64,000 bases of DNA from Streptomyces cathayae (GCF_029760955.1 NZ_CP121682.1:3038001-3102000), one strand, 5' to 3'; positions 1 to 8,332 are shown, counted from the stretch's first letter. Notes: a model not told the origin generated them from the sequence alone. A program made the numbers and translations.

Positions 1-555
1 GACGTCTACGGGCTGGCCTGCGCCCGGCACCATTCGGCCCGGGTGACCCGCGATCAGCGGGCCGCGCGGACCGGTTCGCTGCGCAACTCGGGCTTCGCCC
101 GTCAGCTGCTGGTCGACGCCCGCGCGGACTTCCAGCGGATCGGGGTGGCCCACGGCGAGGCGTGGACGTGCCTGGAGCTGGCGGTCGTCGACGCGGGCAA
201 CGCCCGCACCCAGCAGGCGCTGGCCCTGTGCGACGAGGCGACGGCGCTGTTCGCGTCCTACGGGGACCGGCGCGGCGAGGACTGGGCCCGGTTCCTGCGC
301 TGCACGCTCCTGCCGTACGCGGCCCCGGGCGGTACCGAGGTCGGTACGGCGGTGGCCCAGGAGGACCTGGCGCAGCTGGCCCGGACCGCGCACGCCGCCC
401 GCGACGAGAAGCTGGGCGACTACGTGGACGCCTACCAGCTCCTGCTGGAGCGCGGGGTCAGCCTGGAGGCGGGCTGGCAGGCCTGGCACCTCGGCATGGT
501 CCCCAGCCTCCACGCCCGCGAGGTGATGGGGGTGCCCACGGGGTCAGCCGCGTAG
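1..555 (+). CDS. C-terminal part of a helical-repeat-like protein (5' end outside window)
   Basis: The frame is open from base 1 to the TAG at 553-555, giving 184 visible residues. The start lies upstream of the window. The sequence is rich in Ala, Leu, Arg and Glu with helix-turn-helix spacing reminiscent of tetratricopeptide repeats (for example LALCDEATALFASYGD). No catalytic motif, membrane segment or DNA-binding motif is visible in this part. It could be the TPR tail of a large regulator or ATPase, but the domain that would decide this is missing. A hairpin follows 70 bases downstream, and then the tnpB element begins. Confidence 0.7.
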   Translation, partial: DVYGLACARHHSARVTRDQRAARTGSLRNSGFARQLLVDARADFQRIGVAHGEAWTCLELAVVDAGNARTQQALALCDEATALFASYGDRRGEDWARFLRCTLLPYAAPGGTEVGTAVAQEDLAQLARTAHAARDEKLGDYVDAYQLLLERGVSLEAGWQAWHLGMVPSLHAREVMGVPTGSAA

Positions 556-625
556 GGGCACGGGCCCAGCGGGTGCTGCCACAGGACCGGCAGGCTGCCA
601 CAGGCCCGGCAGGGTGCTGCCGCGT

Positions 626-648
626 AGCCCTCCGGGGGGCGGAAGGCT
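626..648 (+). terminator. terminator-like hairpin after the partial gene
   Basis: Nine-base arms with one mismatch (AGCCCTCCG and CGGAAGGCT) enclose a GGGGG loop 71 bases after the stop of the upstream gene. There is no U-run. It could instead be part of the left end of the adjoining tnpB element. Confidence 0.35.
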
Positions 649-812
649 CACGCGTTTCCTTTGGTGTCCGTAGTGAGGGTGTCATCTGGTGATGTCGTGT
701 CGTGCGTCCGGTACCGGTTTCGGTATGGCAGGCGAGTGTGAGGTTCGCATGTGTGACCTTTGCGCGGGTGTGTCGTTGATCGGATGACAGCATCACGGGT
801 GAAGGAGGGCTG

Positions 813-2780
813 GTGAGCCGGAAGCTGCCGGTCGGCGAGGGCGAGACCTCCCGCACAGCGTGCGCTCGTGGCCTGCTGCGCGCGGCGGTCGACGAGAAGA
901 CCGGTGAACTCGTGTCCGCCTCCTTGCTGGCCGAGCGGGTCGGCTGGGCCGTGGACCTGGTGTCCGGCATGACAAGCGAGCTGACGGCCGAGCGCTGGAA
1001 CACCACCGACGTGGACATCCTCGCCTCCGGTGAGGACGCGAGCGGCCGGAAGCTTCCGTCGAACGCCTGGATGGCGCTGCGCCGCCTGGGCTGGACCGTG
1101 ACCGCTCCCAAGGGTGTGAAGGTCAACGACCGGATCGTGCGCATGGCCCAGGAACAGGCCGGCCGCACGCTCCGCTGTGCGAAGTGGCGCGCGGACCTCA
1201 CCTGCGGTGTCCTTGGGGCCTGGCCCGCCGATCCGGCCAGGCGGACCGCCCAGGAGTGGGACGCGGTCCGCGAAGCGGTACCCGGCGGGCAGCATCTGCC
1301 GTCCAGCGTCATCAAGTCCCGCACCCGGCAGATCGCCGCGTTCGCCAGGAAGCACGGGCGGATGCCGACCGATGTGTTCCAGCTGGAGGCCGCGCCCCGG
1401 GTGGCCCGGATGCTGCTGCTGTCCGCCTGCGACAGACAGCAGGCCACCATCGAACGGCACGAGAGCGATCCGGGCCGGGCACTGCTGCGGCTACAGCTTC
1501 CCACCCGGCCCGACCCGCGGTCCTACCGGGACTGGACGTGGATCGCCTGCCCCGTTGCGCTGCCGCCGACGATCCCCAAAAGCGCGGTGCTGCACCTGCC
1601 CACCCTGCGCATCCACCAGGGCACGGTACGGGCTGATCTCGCCTACACCCACGCCGTCCCGAAGACCCGGCGTACCGGACACACCGTCGCGCTCGGGGTG
1701 GACTGGGGCCTGAACACCCTGCTGTCCGCCGGCACCGCCCGCCTCCACGAGGACGGGCGTATCACCGCTCCCGGCTCCGGGGGCATGTTCCGTACGGCCG
1801 GCGTGCTCGCGAAACAGCACCGCCTGCGCCGCCTGTTCGAGCACCTGCAGGCGAAGGCCGACCACTACCAGCGGCTCATCGGCGACGACACCGACCATCC
1901 GCTGGCGGCCAGGACGCTGGCCCTCACCGACGAGATCCGGCGCGTGTCCGCCCGCAGGTCGAACCTCAATGACGCCCTCGCACAGGCTGCCGCCCGCTGG
2001 GCCGTCGACCAGGCCGTCACCGCCGAAGCGAGCGTGATCTACGTCGAAGACCTCCGCTCGATGGAGGCCCTCGGCATGGGCCGCACGATGAACACCCGGC
2101 TCTCCCAGCAGGTGCGCGGGCGGATCGTCGACCGGATGCGGCACCTGGCCGCCGAAGCGGGGATCGCCGTCATCACCGTGCCGGCCCGCAACACCTCCAG
2201 ACACTGTCCCCAGTGCCTCGTGCCGCTGCGGCACCGCAAGGCACCGGACCGGCCCACCACCCCGGGCTAGAAATGGGCGCTCTGCCCGTCCTGCGGATAC
2301 CAGGGCGACCGCGACACGGGCGCGTGGAAGCGTATCGCCGCACGCGGCCTGACCCACCAGGCCAAGACCGTCACAGGCCGCACCGGCGGCGCCATGGCCA
2401 TCCGCTCCGTGGTCGACGACCTCGAAGCCGAAGCCGCCATCACCCCGACCACCAGCACCGGCCGGGACCGGTCCAAGACCGGGCCCACCCGGCCTCAGAC
2501 GGCACGTCCGACGCCCAGGCGACGCCGGACACCCTCCCCCACCAGACCGCAAGGCCCGGCGGGCAAGCGTCCGGAGGGACACGCTCACACGGACCGGACC
2601 CGGCTGCCCCGCGCAGCCCACCGGCACCAGGACGTGACGACGACCAGCACACCCACCACCGGCCACCGGCCGCGAGGGGCAGCACTGGGCGCGGGCTTCC
2701 ACCTGCACGCTCACGCTTCCCCGCCCAGGTGGGCAGAACCCCCACCGGACCCCACGGTTCGCACAGGTTCGCTCAGCTGA
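813..2780 (+). pseudogene. tnpB: TnpB (OrfB) RNA-guided nuclease, interrupted by an in-frame TAG
   Basis: The GTG at 813 has a strong ribosome site, GAAGGAGGG. The frame runs to a TAG at 2268-2270 (485 codons) and stays open in the same frame to 2780. RuvC-like acidic residues are visible: Asp297 in GVDWG and Glu412 in YVEDL. The zinc finger is split by the stop: CPQC lies before it and CPSC after it. The DRD motif that supplies the third RuvC acid (codons 499-501) is also after the stop. Termination would therefore yield a protein without half its zinc finger or its last catalytic residue. A Trp codon (TGG) changed to TAG is the simplest origin, since other Streptomyces TnpB proteins as I recall them have Gly-Trp-Lys-Trp here. 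The Pro/Thr-rich tail after 2450 is usual for the group. Readthrough or amber suppression is possible but unsupported. Confidence 0.85.
2600..2775 (+). ncRNA. candidate omega RNA (reRNA) at the 3' end of tnpB
   Basis: In IS200/IS605 elements the guide RNA scaffold overlaps the 3' end of tnpB and extends through the right end of the element. Here the last 170 bases encode an unusual His/Pro/Arg-rich tail. They contain short hairpins such as GCCC-AGGT-GGGC near 2726-2737, as expected if the DNA is kept for RNA structure rather than protein. Limits are approximate, and the guide would be the flanking sequence just past the right end. Confidence 0.3.
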
Positions 2781-2798
2781 TCAGAGACGCTACGCGGC

Positions 2799-3062
2799 TC
2801 AGCTCTGCTTCTTCTTCTCGGCCGCGCCGGACGACGCCGGCTCCGTGGCGTCGTCGGATCCGGTCCGGCGGGCCGCGGGCTCGTCGAAGTCGACCCGGTT
2901 CATGTGGCGGGTCATCGACTTCATCAGGCCCCAGACCGCCAGGGCCATCACCGCGAAGACGATGAAGCCGAGGACGCCGGGGGTGACCTTGTCCTTGTCG
3001 ACCTCGGCGAGGGTGACCAGGTGGCTCATTGCCAGGCTTGCGCTAGCGCTCATGTCAGGCAT
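2799..3062 (-). CDS. small single-pass membrane protein downstream of mca
   Basis: An 87-residue protein whose first codons overlap the mca stop by 8 bases, so the two are translationally coupled. Starts at 3053 (MSASAS) or 3029 (MSHLV) are equally possible, and no strong ribosome site separates them. After about 25 polar residues comes a hydrophobic helix, VLGFIVFAVMALAVWGLM. A positively charged stretch and an acidic, lysine-ended tail (EKKKQS) follow. The layout suggests an N-out, C-in membrane protein. It belongs to a family usually found beside mycothiol amidase in streptomycetes. No function is known to me. Confidence 0.8.
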   Translation of the reverse strand: MPDMSASASLAMSHLVTLAEVDKDKVTPGVLGFIVFAVMALAVWGLMKSMTRHMNRVDFDEPAARRTGSDDATEPASSGAAEKKKQS

Positions 3063-3936
3063 TGTCCCGGATGCCCGCGAAGAGGTCGTCCTCGGGGAGG
3101 GATGTGTCGACGAGCGACTTCGCGAGCTCGTACTCCTCGGTGGGCCAGACCTCCTTCTGGATCTCCATCGGCACCCGGAACCAGCCGCCGTCGGGGTCGA
3201 TCTGGGTGGCGTGCGCGATCAGGGCCCTGTCACGGACCTCGAAGAAGTCCCCGCACGGGACGTGCGTGGTGAGCGTGCGCTCCTTGCGCTCGAACTCCGC
3301 CCAGCGCTTGAGCCAGTCCCCGTACGGCGACTCCAGGCCGCGGTCCAGCAGCGCCCGGTGCAGCGCCTCGGTGCGGGGGCGGTTGAAGCCCTGGTTGTAG
3401 TAGACCTTCAGCGGCTGGTGGGCCGGGCCGAACTCGCTCTCCGGGTACTTCTCGACGTCCGTCGCGCCCTCGAAGGCCACCATCGTGATCTTGTGGGTCA
3501 TGATGTGGTCGGGGTGCGGATAGCCGCCGTTCTCGTCGTAGGTGGTGATCACCTGGGGACGGAACGCGCGGATCCTCCGCACCAGCTCACCGGCCGCCTT
3601 GTCGACGTCCTCCAGGGCGAAGCAGCCCTCGGGCAGCGGGGGCAGCGGGTCGCCCTCGGGCAGGCCGGAGTCGACGAAGCCGAGCCAATCCTGCTGCACA
3701 CCGAGGATCTCCCGGGCCTCGTCCATCTCCTTCCTGCGCACCTCGTGGATGTTCTCCTCGATGTACGGGTCGCCCTGCAGCTTGGGGTTGAGGATGGAGC
3801 CGCGCTCCCCGCCCGTGCAGGTCACGACCAGCACGTCCACCCCCTCGGACACGTACTTCGCCATGGTGGCCGCGCCCTTGCTCGACTCGTCGTCGGGGTG
3901 GGCGTGCACGGCCATCAGTCGCAGCTGCTCGGTCAA
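3055..3936 (-). CDS. mca: mycothiol S-conjugate amidase
   Basis: This zinc hydrolase cleaves mycothiol conjugates of electrophiles into a mercapturic acid and glucosaminyl-inositol, a cytosolic detoxification step specific to actinobacteria. The 293-residue length is typical. The N-terminal motif AVHAHPDDES (His13, Asp15, Asp16) and the later GYPHPDHIMTH segment supply the zinc and catalytic ligands of the LmbE/PIG-L deacetylase fold. The chosen start is TTG at 3936, preceded by AGGA at good spacing. Initiation at Met8 would cut into the first strand. It leads the two-gene unit with the small membrane protein and diverges from the DUF4307 gene. The related deacetylase MshB is shorter in motif context and normally sits elsewhere. 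Confidence 0.93.
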   Translation of the reverse strand: MTEQLRLMAVHAHPDDESSKGAATMAKYVSEGVDVLVVTCTGGERGSILNPKLQGDPYIEENIHEVRRKEMDEAREILGVQQDWLGFVDSGLPEGDPLPPLPEGCFALEDVDKAAGELVRRIRAFRPQVITTYDENGGYPHPDHIMTHKITMVAFEGATDVEKYPESEFGPAHQPLKVYYNQGFNRPRTEALHRALLDRGLESPYGDWLKRWAEFERKERTLTTHVPCGDFFEVRDRALIAHATQIDPDGGWFRVPMEIQKEVWPTEEYELAKSLVDTSLPEDDLFAGIRDNA

Positions 3937-4047
3937 GACTCATTCCTCAAGTCGGTAGGCGCCCGGGTGCCCGGTGCGGTTCCCCCGGCTGTCGTCCCCT
4001 TGGGACGTCGCGGTGGGGTGGCGGTCGGGCGAAGGACGGAAGACTTC

Positions 4048-4053
4048 TATAGT
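4048..4053 (+). promoter_or_regulatory. -10 element TATAGT upstream of the DUF4307 gene
   Basis: TATAGT is a near-ideal -10 hexamer in the 205-base divergent gap between mca and the DUF4307 gene. It lies 88 bases before the ATG at 4142. No convincing -35 is seen at 17-18 bases. Confidence 0.4.
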
Positions 4054-4141
4054 GACCCAAGCCGGGGGCGAATAATTCCGGAGCCCGGCACCGGGCACCG
4101 CCCGGGACAGGCGTCCCCACCTTCCCGCCGAGGAGACGATC

Positions 4142-4540
4142 ATGAGTACGGCGAGTACGCGACCGCCCGAGGGCCGGTACGGCCGCACCTCGGACGAACG
4201 TGCCGACCGCACCCTCAAGATCGTCGGTGCGGGCCTGGGCGCGGTGATGCTGGCCCTGATCGGCTGGTTCGGCTACCACTACGTAGCGGGTAGCCAGATC
4301 AGCGGCGAGATGATCGGTTTCGACACCTCGCAGGAGAGCGTGCAGGTGCGCCTGGAGGTCCACAAGGACGCGGGCGTGGACGGCTACTGCACGGTGCGCT
4401 CCCAGACCGTGGACGGCGCCGAGGTGGGCCGCGCCGACTTCCGCTTCGACGGGGACGGCACACGCTTCGACGAGGTCGTCACGCTCCGCACGACCTCCCC
4501 GGCCGCGACGGCCGAGCTGCTCGGCTGCCACGCCGGCTGA
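4142..4540 (+). CDS. DUF4307 membrane protein
   Basis: A 132-residue protein with a cytoplasmic N-terminus of about 25 residues and one membrane helix (around residues 27-47, VGAGLGAVMLALIGWFGY). The C-terminal domain of about 80 residues is predicted to be extracytoplasmic. The TVDGAEVGRADFRF and TTSPAATAELLGCHAG segments match the actinobacterial DUF4307 family as I recall it. The role is unknown. GAGGAG nine bases before the ATG is a good ribosome site. The gene is codirectional with greA 208 bases downstream and diverges from mca, a conserved arrangement in the genus. Confidence 0.82.
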   Translation: MSTASTRPPEGRYGRTSDERADRTLKIVGAGLGAVMLALIGWFGYHYVAGSQISGEMIGFDTSQESVQVRLEVHKDAGVDGYCTVRSQTVDGAEVGRADFRFDGDGTRFDEVVTLRTTSPAATAELLGCHAG

Positions 4541-4664
4541 CTCCGGCCCGCTCCGGACGGCTCCGCCGCTGCCGGGGGCCGGTGTCGCACACGGCACAGG
4601 GCCGCTGACCTGCGAAAAAACGGCTCCGATGGCATATGTCCTCCCCCTTTGGCCGCTGAATTGT

Positions 4665-4670
4665 TAGGCT
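4665..4670 (+). promoter_or_regulatory. -10 element TAGGCT upstream of greA
   Basis: TAGGCT fits the actinobacterial TANNNT -10 pattern, 78 bases before the greA GTG. The surrounding GTTAG context is usual for sigma-HrdB promoters. The -35 is not clear. Confidence 0.3.
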
Positions 4671-4748
4671 CGTGGTTTCGCCCATCCGTGGAGGAACATC
4701 CTTCAGGGAGGGCGTTGCTTTGTATTCCAGCACCTACGAGGAGCACCA

Positions 4749-5246
4749 GTGACCCAGACCAGCGAGAACGCCACCTGGCTGACGCAGGAGGCGTACAACA
4801 AGCTCAAGGACGAGCTTGACTACCTTACTGGTCGCGCGCGTACGGAGATCTCCGCCAAGATCGCCGCTGCGCGAGAGGAGGGCGACCTGCGGGAGAACGG
4901 CGGGTACCACGCGGCCAAGGAGGAGCAGGGCAAGCAGGAGCTCCGCGTGCGGCAGCTCACCCAGCTCCTCGAAAGCGCCAAGGTCGGTGAGGCGCCGGCG
5001 GCCGACGGTTCGGTGGCGCCGGGCATGGTCGTGACGATCGCCTTCGACGGCGACGAGGACGACACGCTGGCCTTCCTCCTCGCCTCGCGCGAGTACGCGA
5101 GTGCGGACATCGAGACGTACTCCCCGCAGTCCCCGCTGGGTGCCGGGGTGACCGGCCACCGGATCGGCGAGACCGTGGAGTACGAACTGCCGAACGGCAA
5201 GACGGCCTCCGTGAAGATCCTGAAGGCCGAGCCGTACAAGGGCTGA
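4749..5246 (+). CDS. greA: transcription elongation factor GreA
   Basis: GreA inserts a coiled coil into the RNA polymerase secondary channel and stimulates cleavage of backtracked transcripts. The 165 residues show the N-terminal coiled coil (LTQEAYNKLKDELDYL, then REEGDLRENGGYHAAKEEQ). The acidic tip residues Asp and Glu sit in the GDLRENGGY turn. A C-terminal FKBP-like domain ends in VEYELPNGKTASVKIL. The GTG at 4749 follows GAGGAG. A strong hairpin at 5278-5336 ends the unit. Length and motifs are standard. GreA-like proteins lacking cleavage activity are known in other phyla but usually differ at the tip. Confidence 0.95.
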   Translation: MTQTSENATWLTQEAYNKLKDELDYLTGRARTEISAKIAAAREEGDLRENGGYHAAKEEQGKQELRVRQLTQLLESAKVGEAPAADGSVAPGMVVTIAFDGDEDDTLAFLLASREYASADIETYSPQSPLGAGVTGHRIGETVEYELPNGKTASVKILKAEPYKG

Positions 5247-5277
5247 CCCACGACCCACGGCTCAGGACCGTGAGGGT

Positions 5278-5336
5278 GCCCCCGGCGCCATGCCCGCCGC
5301 GGGACGCGTGAGCGTCCCCGCCGCGGCGCCGGGGGC
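5278..5336 (+). terminator. nested hairpin terminator after greA
   Basis: GCCCCCGGCGCC at 5278-5289 pairs perfectly with GGCGCCGGGGGC at 5325-5336. An inner stem, GGACGC-GTGA-GCGTCC, is nested inside. The hairpin starts 32 bases after the greA stop. It lies between converging greA and ilvA and may serve both strands. Confidence 0.7.
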
Positions 5337-5379
5337 CTCGTCATCCCGTCGCCGGGCCGCACGGGCCGGGCGCCCGGGC

Positions 5380-5459
5380 CAGTCCATGAGCGGGCCAGTC
5401 CATGAGCGGGCCAGTCCATGAGCGGGTCAGTCCATGAGCGGGTCAGTCCATGACCGTGT
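5380..5459. repeat. five tandem 16-bp repeats over the ilvA stop codon
   Basis: The unit CAGTCCATGAGCGGGC occurs five times head to tail at 5380, 5396, 5412, 5428 and 5444. The last copy (5444-5459) is diverged and encodes the end of ilvA. The repeats look like serial duplication of the last ilvA codons and stop, by replication slippage. Confidence 0.9.
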
Positions 5460-6672
5460 GGCCCGCGTTCCGCAGGGCTTGTTCGACCTCGGCGCAGTGC
5501 TCCGGGCCCTTCGTCTCCAGGTGCACCTCGACCTCCACTTCCGTGAGCCCGAGCCGCGGATCGGTCCGTACATGGCTCACGTCGAGGACGTTGGCGTCCA
5601 CCACCGACAACGCCCCGAGCAGCGACGCGAGAGCGCCCGGCCGGTCCGTCAGCCGCAGCCGGACGGCCAGGTAGCGGCCCTGTGCCGCCATGCCGTGCCG
5701 CAGCACCCGCTCCATCAGCACCGGGTCGACGTTGCCACCGGAGAGCACCGCGACGACCGGGCCCGCGAACGCGTCGGGGCGGCTCAGCAACGCCGCCACC
5801 GGGCTCGCCCCGGCCGGTTCGACGACCAGTTTGGCCCGCTCCAGGCAGAGCAGCAGGGCGGCGGACAACTCGCTCTCGGTGACCGTGCGGACCTCGTCCA
5901 CCAGGTGCTCGACGATCCCGAACGGCACATCGCCGGGCCGCCCCACCTTGATGCCGTCGGCCATCGTCGCCGGATCGCGCACCGACACCGGATACCCGGC
6001 CGCCAGCGAGGGCGGATACGCCGCCGCGCCCGCCGCCTGCACCCCGATGATCCGGACGTCCGGCCGCAGCGCCTTCACCGCGACGGCGATCCCGGCGATC
6101 AGCCCGCCGCCGCCCATGCCGACGACGATCGTGCGCACCTCGGGGCACTGCTCCAGGATCTCCAGGCCCACGGTGCCCTGGCCCGCGATGACGTCGGGGT
6201 GGTCGAAGGGGTGGATCAGCACGGCGCCCGTCTCGTCCGCGTACTCCTCGGCGGCGGCCAGTGCCTCGTCGACCACCTGGCCGTGCAGGCGCACCTCGGC
6301 GCCGTACTCCCGGGTGGCGCTGATCTTCGGCAGCGGGGCGCCCTTCGGCATGAACACCGTCGACCGCACCCCGAGCAGCGAGGACGCGAGCGCGACGCCC
6401 TGCGCGTGGTTGCCGGCGCTCGCCGCGACCACACCGGCGGCGCGCTGCTCGGGCAGCAGCCCGGCGATCCGGACGTACGCGCCGCGCAGCTTGAACGACC
6501 CCGTCCGCTGGAGGTTCTCGCACTTGAGGTGCACCGGTGTGCCCACCGTCCGGGACAGGTGCCTGCTGCTCTCCATCGCGGTCATCCTCGCCACACCCGA
6601 GAGCATCTTCCGGGCACCGCGCACATCGTCGGCCGTGACGGTACGCAGGGATTCGGCCATGCCGTGGTTCAT
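5443..6672 (-). CDS. ilvA: threonine ammonia-lyase with C-terminal ACT domain
   Basis: A PLP enzyme that deaminates threonine (and serine) to 2-oxobutyrate, feeding isoleucine synthesis or threonine catabolism. From the ATG at 6672 (GGAG just upstream) it has 409 residues. Lys61 in TGSFKLRGAY is the Schiff-base lysine. The glycine loop VGMGGGGLI binds the cofactor phosphate. Residues from about 330 (YLAVRLRLTDRPGALASLL) form one ACT domain. A single ACT domain at this length fits the shorter class, which may be catabolic rather than the long isoleucine-inhibited form. The 3' end lies in a 16-bp tandem repeat. It diverges from the MarR gene. Confidence 0.92.
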   Translation of the reverse strand: MNHGMAESLRTVTADDVRGARKMLSGVARMTAMESSRHLSRTVGTPVHLKCENLQRTGSFKLRGAYVRIAGLLPEQRAAGVVAASAGNHAQGVALASSLLGVRSTVFMPKGAPLPKISATREYGAEVRLHGQVVDEALAAAEEYADETGAVLIHPFDHPDVIAGQGTVGLEILEQCPEVRTIVVGMGGGGLIAGIAVAVKALRPDVRIIGVQAAGAAAYPPSLAAGYPVSVRDPATMADGIKVGRPGDVPFGIVEHLVDEVRTVTESELSAALLLCLERAKLVVEPAGASPVAALLSRPDAFAGPVVAVLSGGNVDPVLMERVLRHGMAAQGRYLAVRLRLTDRPGALASLLGALSVVDANVLDVSHVRTDPRLGLTEVEVEVHLETKGPEHCAEVEQALRNAGHTVMD

Positions 6673-6817
6673 GACTCCAGCATCGCAGTTCACGGCCGTC
6701 GGCGATCGCGGTGACCGATCCACGGATACGGCTTTGCGCAGCGCCGGTACGACGGGGCCCCCGGCCGCGTACTCTGTCCCCCAATAAAGCAGCCCTCCAC
6801 GAAGTGAGCCTCCGGCC

Positions 6818-7345
6818 ATGCCCACTACACCTGACATGTCGATGGACATGACGACCGGCGGTGACACCGGTCTTCTCGACACGCTGCAGCACGAGGTGGC
6901 ACTGTTCGCCCGGCGCGCCGAACAGACCCGGCTGGGCGGCGTCGGCCAGGTACGCAACTCCATGGACCGCGCCGCCTACCTCCTGCTCAACCGCCTCGAC
7001 AAAGAAGGCCCGATGGGTGTCAAGGCGCTCGCCGCCGGCATGGGCATCGACTCGTCGACCGTCACCCGGCAGGTGGCCCCGCTGGTGGACACCGGACTGG
7101 TGAAGCGCACCTCGCACCCCGAGGACGGCCGGGCGGTCGTGCTCCAGCTCTCTCCGCGCGGACAGGCGCGCCTGGAGGAAGTGCGCTCCTCACGGCGCCA
7201 GTTGATGGCCGACCTGACCCACGACTGGGAACCGGGGGAGCGCGAGGTGTTCTGCGCGCTCCTCACGCGCTTCAACGGCGCGCTCTCCGCGCGGATGTCG
7301 GTTCCGGGGGGACAGGGACCGGAGGACGGTCAGCCGGAGTCCTGA
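6818..7345 (+). CDS. MarR-family transcriptional regulator
   Basis: A 175-residue protein with a winged-helix core. MDRAAYLLLNRLDKEGPMGVKALAAGMGIDSSTVTRQVAPL forms the helix-turn-helix, shown here as family context rather than one motif. The wing is KRTSHPEDGRAVVLQLSPRG, with the conserved Asp-x-Arg. MarR proteins are dimeric repressors released by small phenolic or oxidative ligands. The ATG at 6818 has only a weak upstream GTGAG. It diverges from ilvA with 145 bases between them, so it may regulate itself or ilvA, but no clear inverted repeat was picked out there. Confidence 0.85.
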   Translation: MPTTPDMSMDMTTGGDTGLLDTLQHEVALFARRAEQTRLGGVGQVRNSMDRAAYLLLNRLDKEGPMGVKALAAGMGIDSSTVTRQVAPLVDTGLVKRTSHPEDGRAVVLQLSPRGQARLEEVRSSRRQLMADLTHDWEPGEREVFCALLTRFNGALSARMSVPGGQGPEDGQPES

Positions 7346-7528
7346 CCCGGCCGGCCCGGCTTGATCCGGCCGGCCCGGCTGATCCGGCTGACCCGTACGA
7401 GAGGCCCTGCGCGCCGGGCCGTGCGCGGCTCTTGACCGCGGGGTGGGCCCTGCCCTGAGATGAGATGCGGGTCCCGTCGCACGCGTCGCCGAAGGCCGTT
7501 CGCGGCCGGGACCGGTCCGGGCAGAGGC

Positions 7529-8050
7529 GTGCGGGAGGCGCGGTTGATCCAAGGACATGCGTCCCGGGACGCCCGCCGGGCCCGCGAGTTCGAGGCGTTC
7601 GTCGCGGGCGCGGGCGGGCGGCTGCTGCACGCCGCCACCCTGCTCACGGCGGAGGCGCGGGACGACAACCCCCGCGCGCGGCGCCTGCTGACCCTGGCGC
7701 TGGCCCACACGTACGCGTGCTGGGACCGGCTGCACGGTGACGATCCCTACGACCGGACCCGCCGGTACCTGGCCACCCGCTTCGCCCGTACCGCCTGGCA
7801 CGAGCGCGGCGGCCTGCTCCGCTCCCGTCCGCACCCCGCGGGTCCGCTGGCCGGGCTCGGCCCGCAGGAGCGTCTGATCCTGGTGCTGCGGCTCCACGAG
7901 GACGTCACCGAGGAGCAGACGGCGGCCCTGCTCGGCCTGTCCGCGGACCGGGTCCACGCGATCTGCAACCGCGCGACGACCGCGGTACTGGACCGGCGGC
8001 GGCGTGCGCCGGCTCCTTCGGTGCGGGGCGTCGGGACGGTCTCGTCATGA
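7529..8050 (+). CDS. sigma-70 family protein, short atypical ECF-like
   Basis: The clear part is a C-terminal sigma region 4, GLGPQERLILVLRLHEDVT followed by EEQTAALLGLSADRVHAICNRA, which is a helix-turn-helix for -35 recognition. The N-terminal half (RDARRAREFEAFVAGAGGRL) aligns in style with region 2 of the SigE-type sigma factors of streptomycetes, but the core-binding motif is weak. The GTG at 7529 after GCAGAG gives 173 residues. Earlier in-frame codons are Arg-rich and unlikely. It overlaps the following small membrane gene by ATGA, suggesting a sigma/anti-sigma-like pair. The function is inferred. Confidence 0.7.
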   Translation: MREARLIQGHASRDARRAREFEAFVAGAGGRLLHAATLLTAEARDDNPRARRLLTLALAHTYACWDRLHGDDPYDRTRRYLATRFARTAWHERGGLLRSRPHPAGPLAGLGPQERLILVLRLHEDVTEEQTAALLGLSADRVHAICNRATTAVLDRRRRAPAPSVRGVGTVSS

Positions 8051-8292
8051 GCCGGGGCCGTGCCGCGGCCGTCCGGCGGCTGCTGGAGCAGGCACCGCCA
8101 CCGGTGCCGCCCGACCTGCCCGCGGAGGCCGCGCGCCGCGGTGCCCGGATGCTGCGGCGCAGGGCGCTCGCCCGCCGCCTGGGGTGGCTGGTGCTGCTCG
8201 CGGCGAGCCTGGCCTTCGTGATCTGGGCGTTGACCACGCACCCGTGGGTGGAGCCGCCGTCACGGACGACTCCACCCCTGACGGGCTGGTGA
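8047..8292 (+). CDS. 81-residue membrane protein coupled to the sigma-like gene
   Basis: It starts at the ATG of an ATGA overlap with the sigma-like gene. The N-terminal 50 residues are Arg- and Pro-rich and cytoplasmic (RRGARMLRRRALARRL). A membrane helix, LGWLVLLAASLAFVIWAL, is followed by a short outer tail. A membrane protein coupled to a sigma factor is the usual anti-sigma arrangement. No zinc-binding HxxxCxxC motif is present, so it would not be a ZAS-type anti-sigma factor. Confidence 0.7.
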   Translation: MSRGRAAAVRRLLEQAPPPVPPDLPAEAARRGARMLRRRALARRLGWLVLLAASLAFVIWALTTHPWVEPPSRTTPPLTGW

Positions 8293-8332
8293 ACCGGCCG
8301 GGCGCGCACCCCGCCGGCCCCTCCGCGCGGCC

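Larger units (their letters stand above)
650..2785 (+). mobile_element. IS605/IS1341-type element carrying only tnpB; ends approximate
   Basis: A stand-alone tnpB sits between the partial gene and the mca-linked small membrane gene, with no Y1 transposase (tnpA) nearby. The left flank (650-812) has lower GC than its surroundings. It contains a small hairpin, TACCG-GTTT-CGGTA at 712-725, the kind of subterminal structure these elements use. The right boundary must lie before 2799, where the next gene ends. No target duplication is expected for this family, so neither end can be fixed from one sequence. Presumably it would move only in trans. Confidence 0.55.

Noticed and set aside
1491..2714. 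Open frame on the minus strand of tnpB
   Set aside because: It is antisense to the catalytic part of tnpB, with composition of a shadow frame.
2845..4293. Long + strand frame across mca and its neighbour
   Set aside because: Antisense to mca and the small membrane gene. No motif, and codon usage is that of a complement.
5380..5459. CRISPR-like array of five units
   Set aside because: Contiguous 16-bp units with no spacers.
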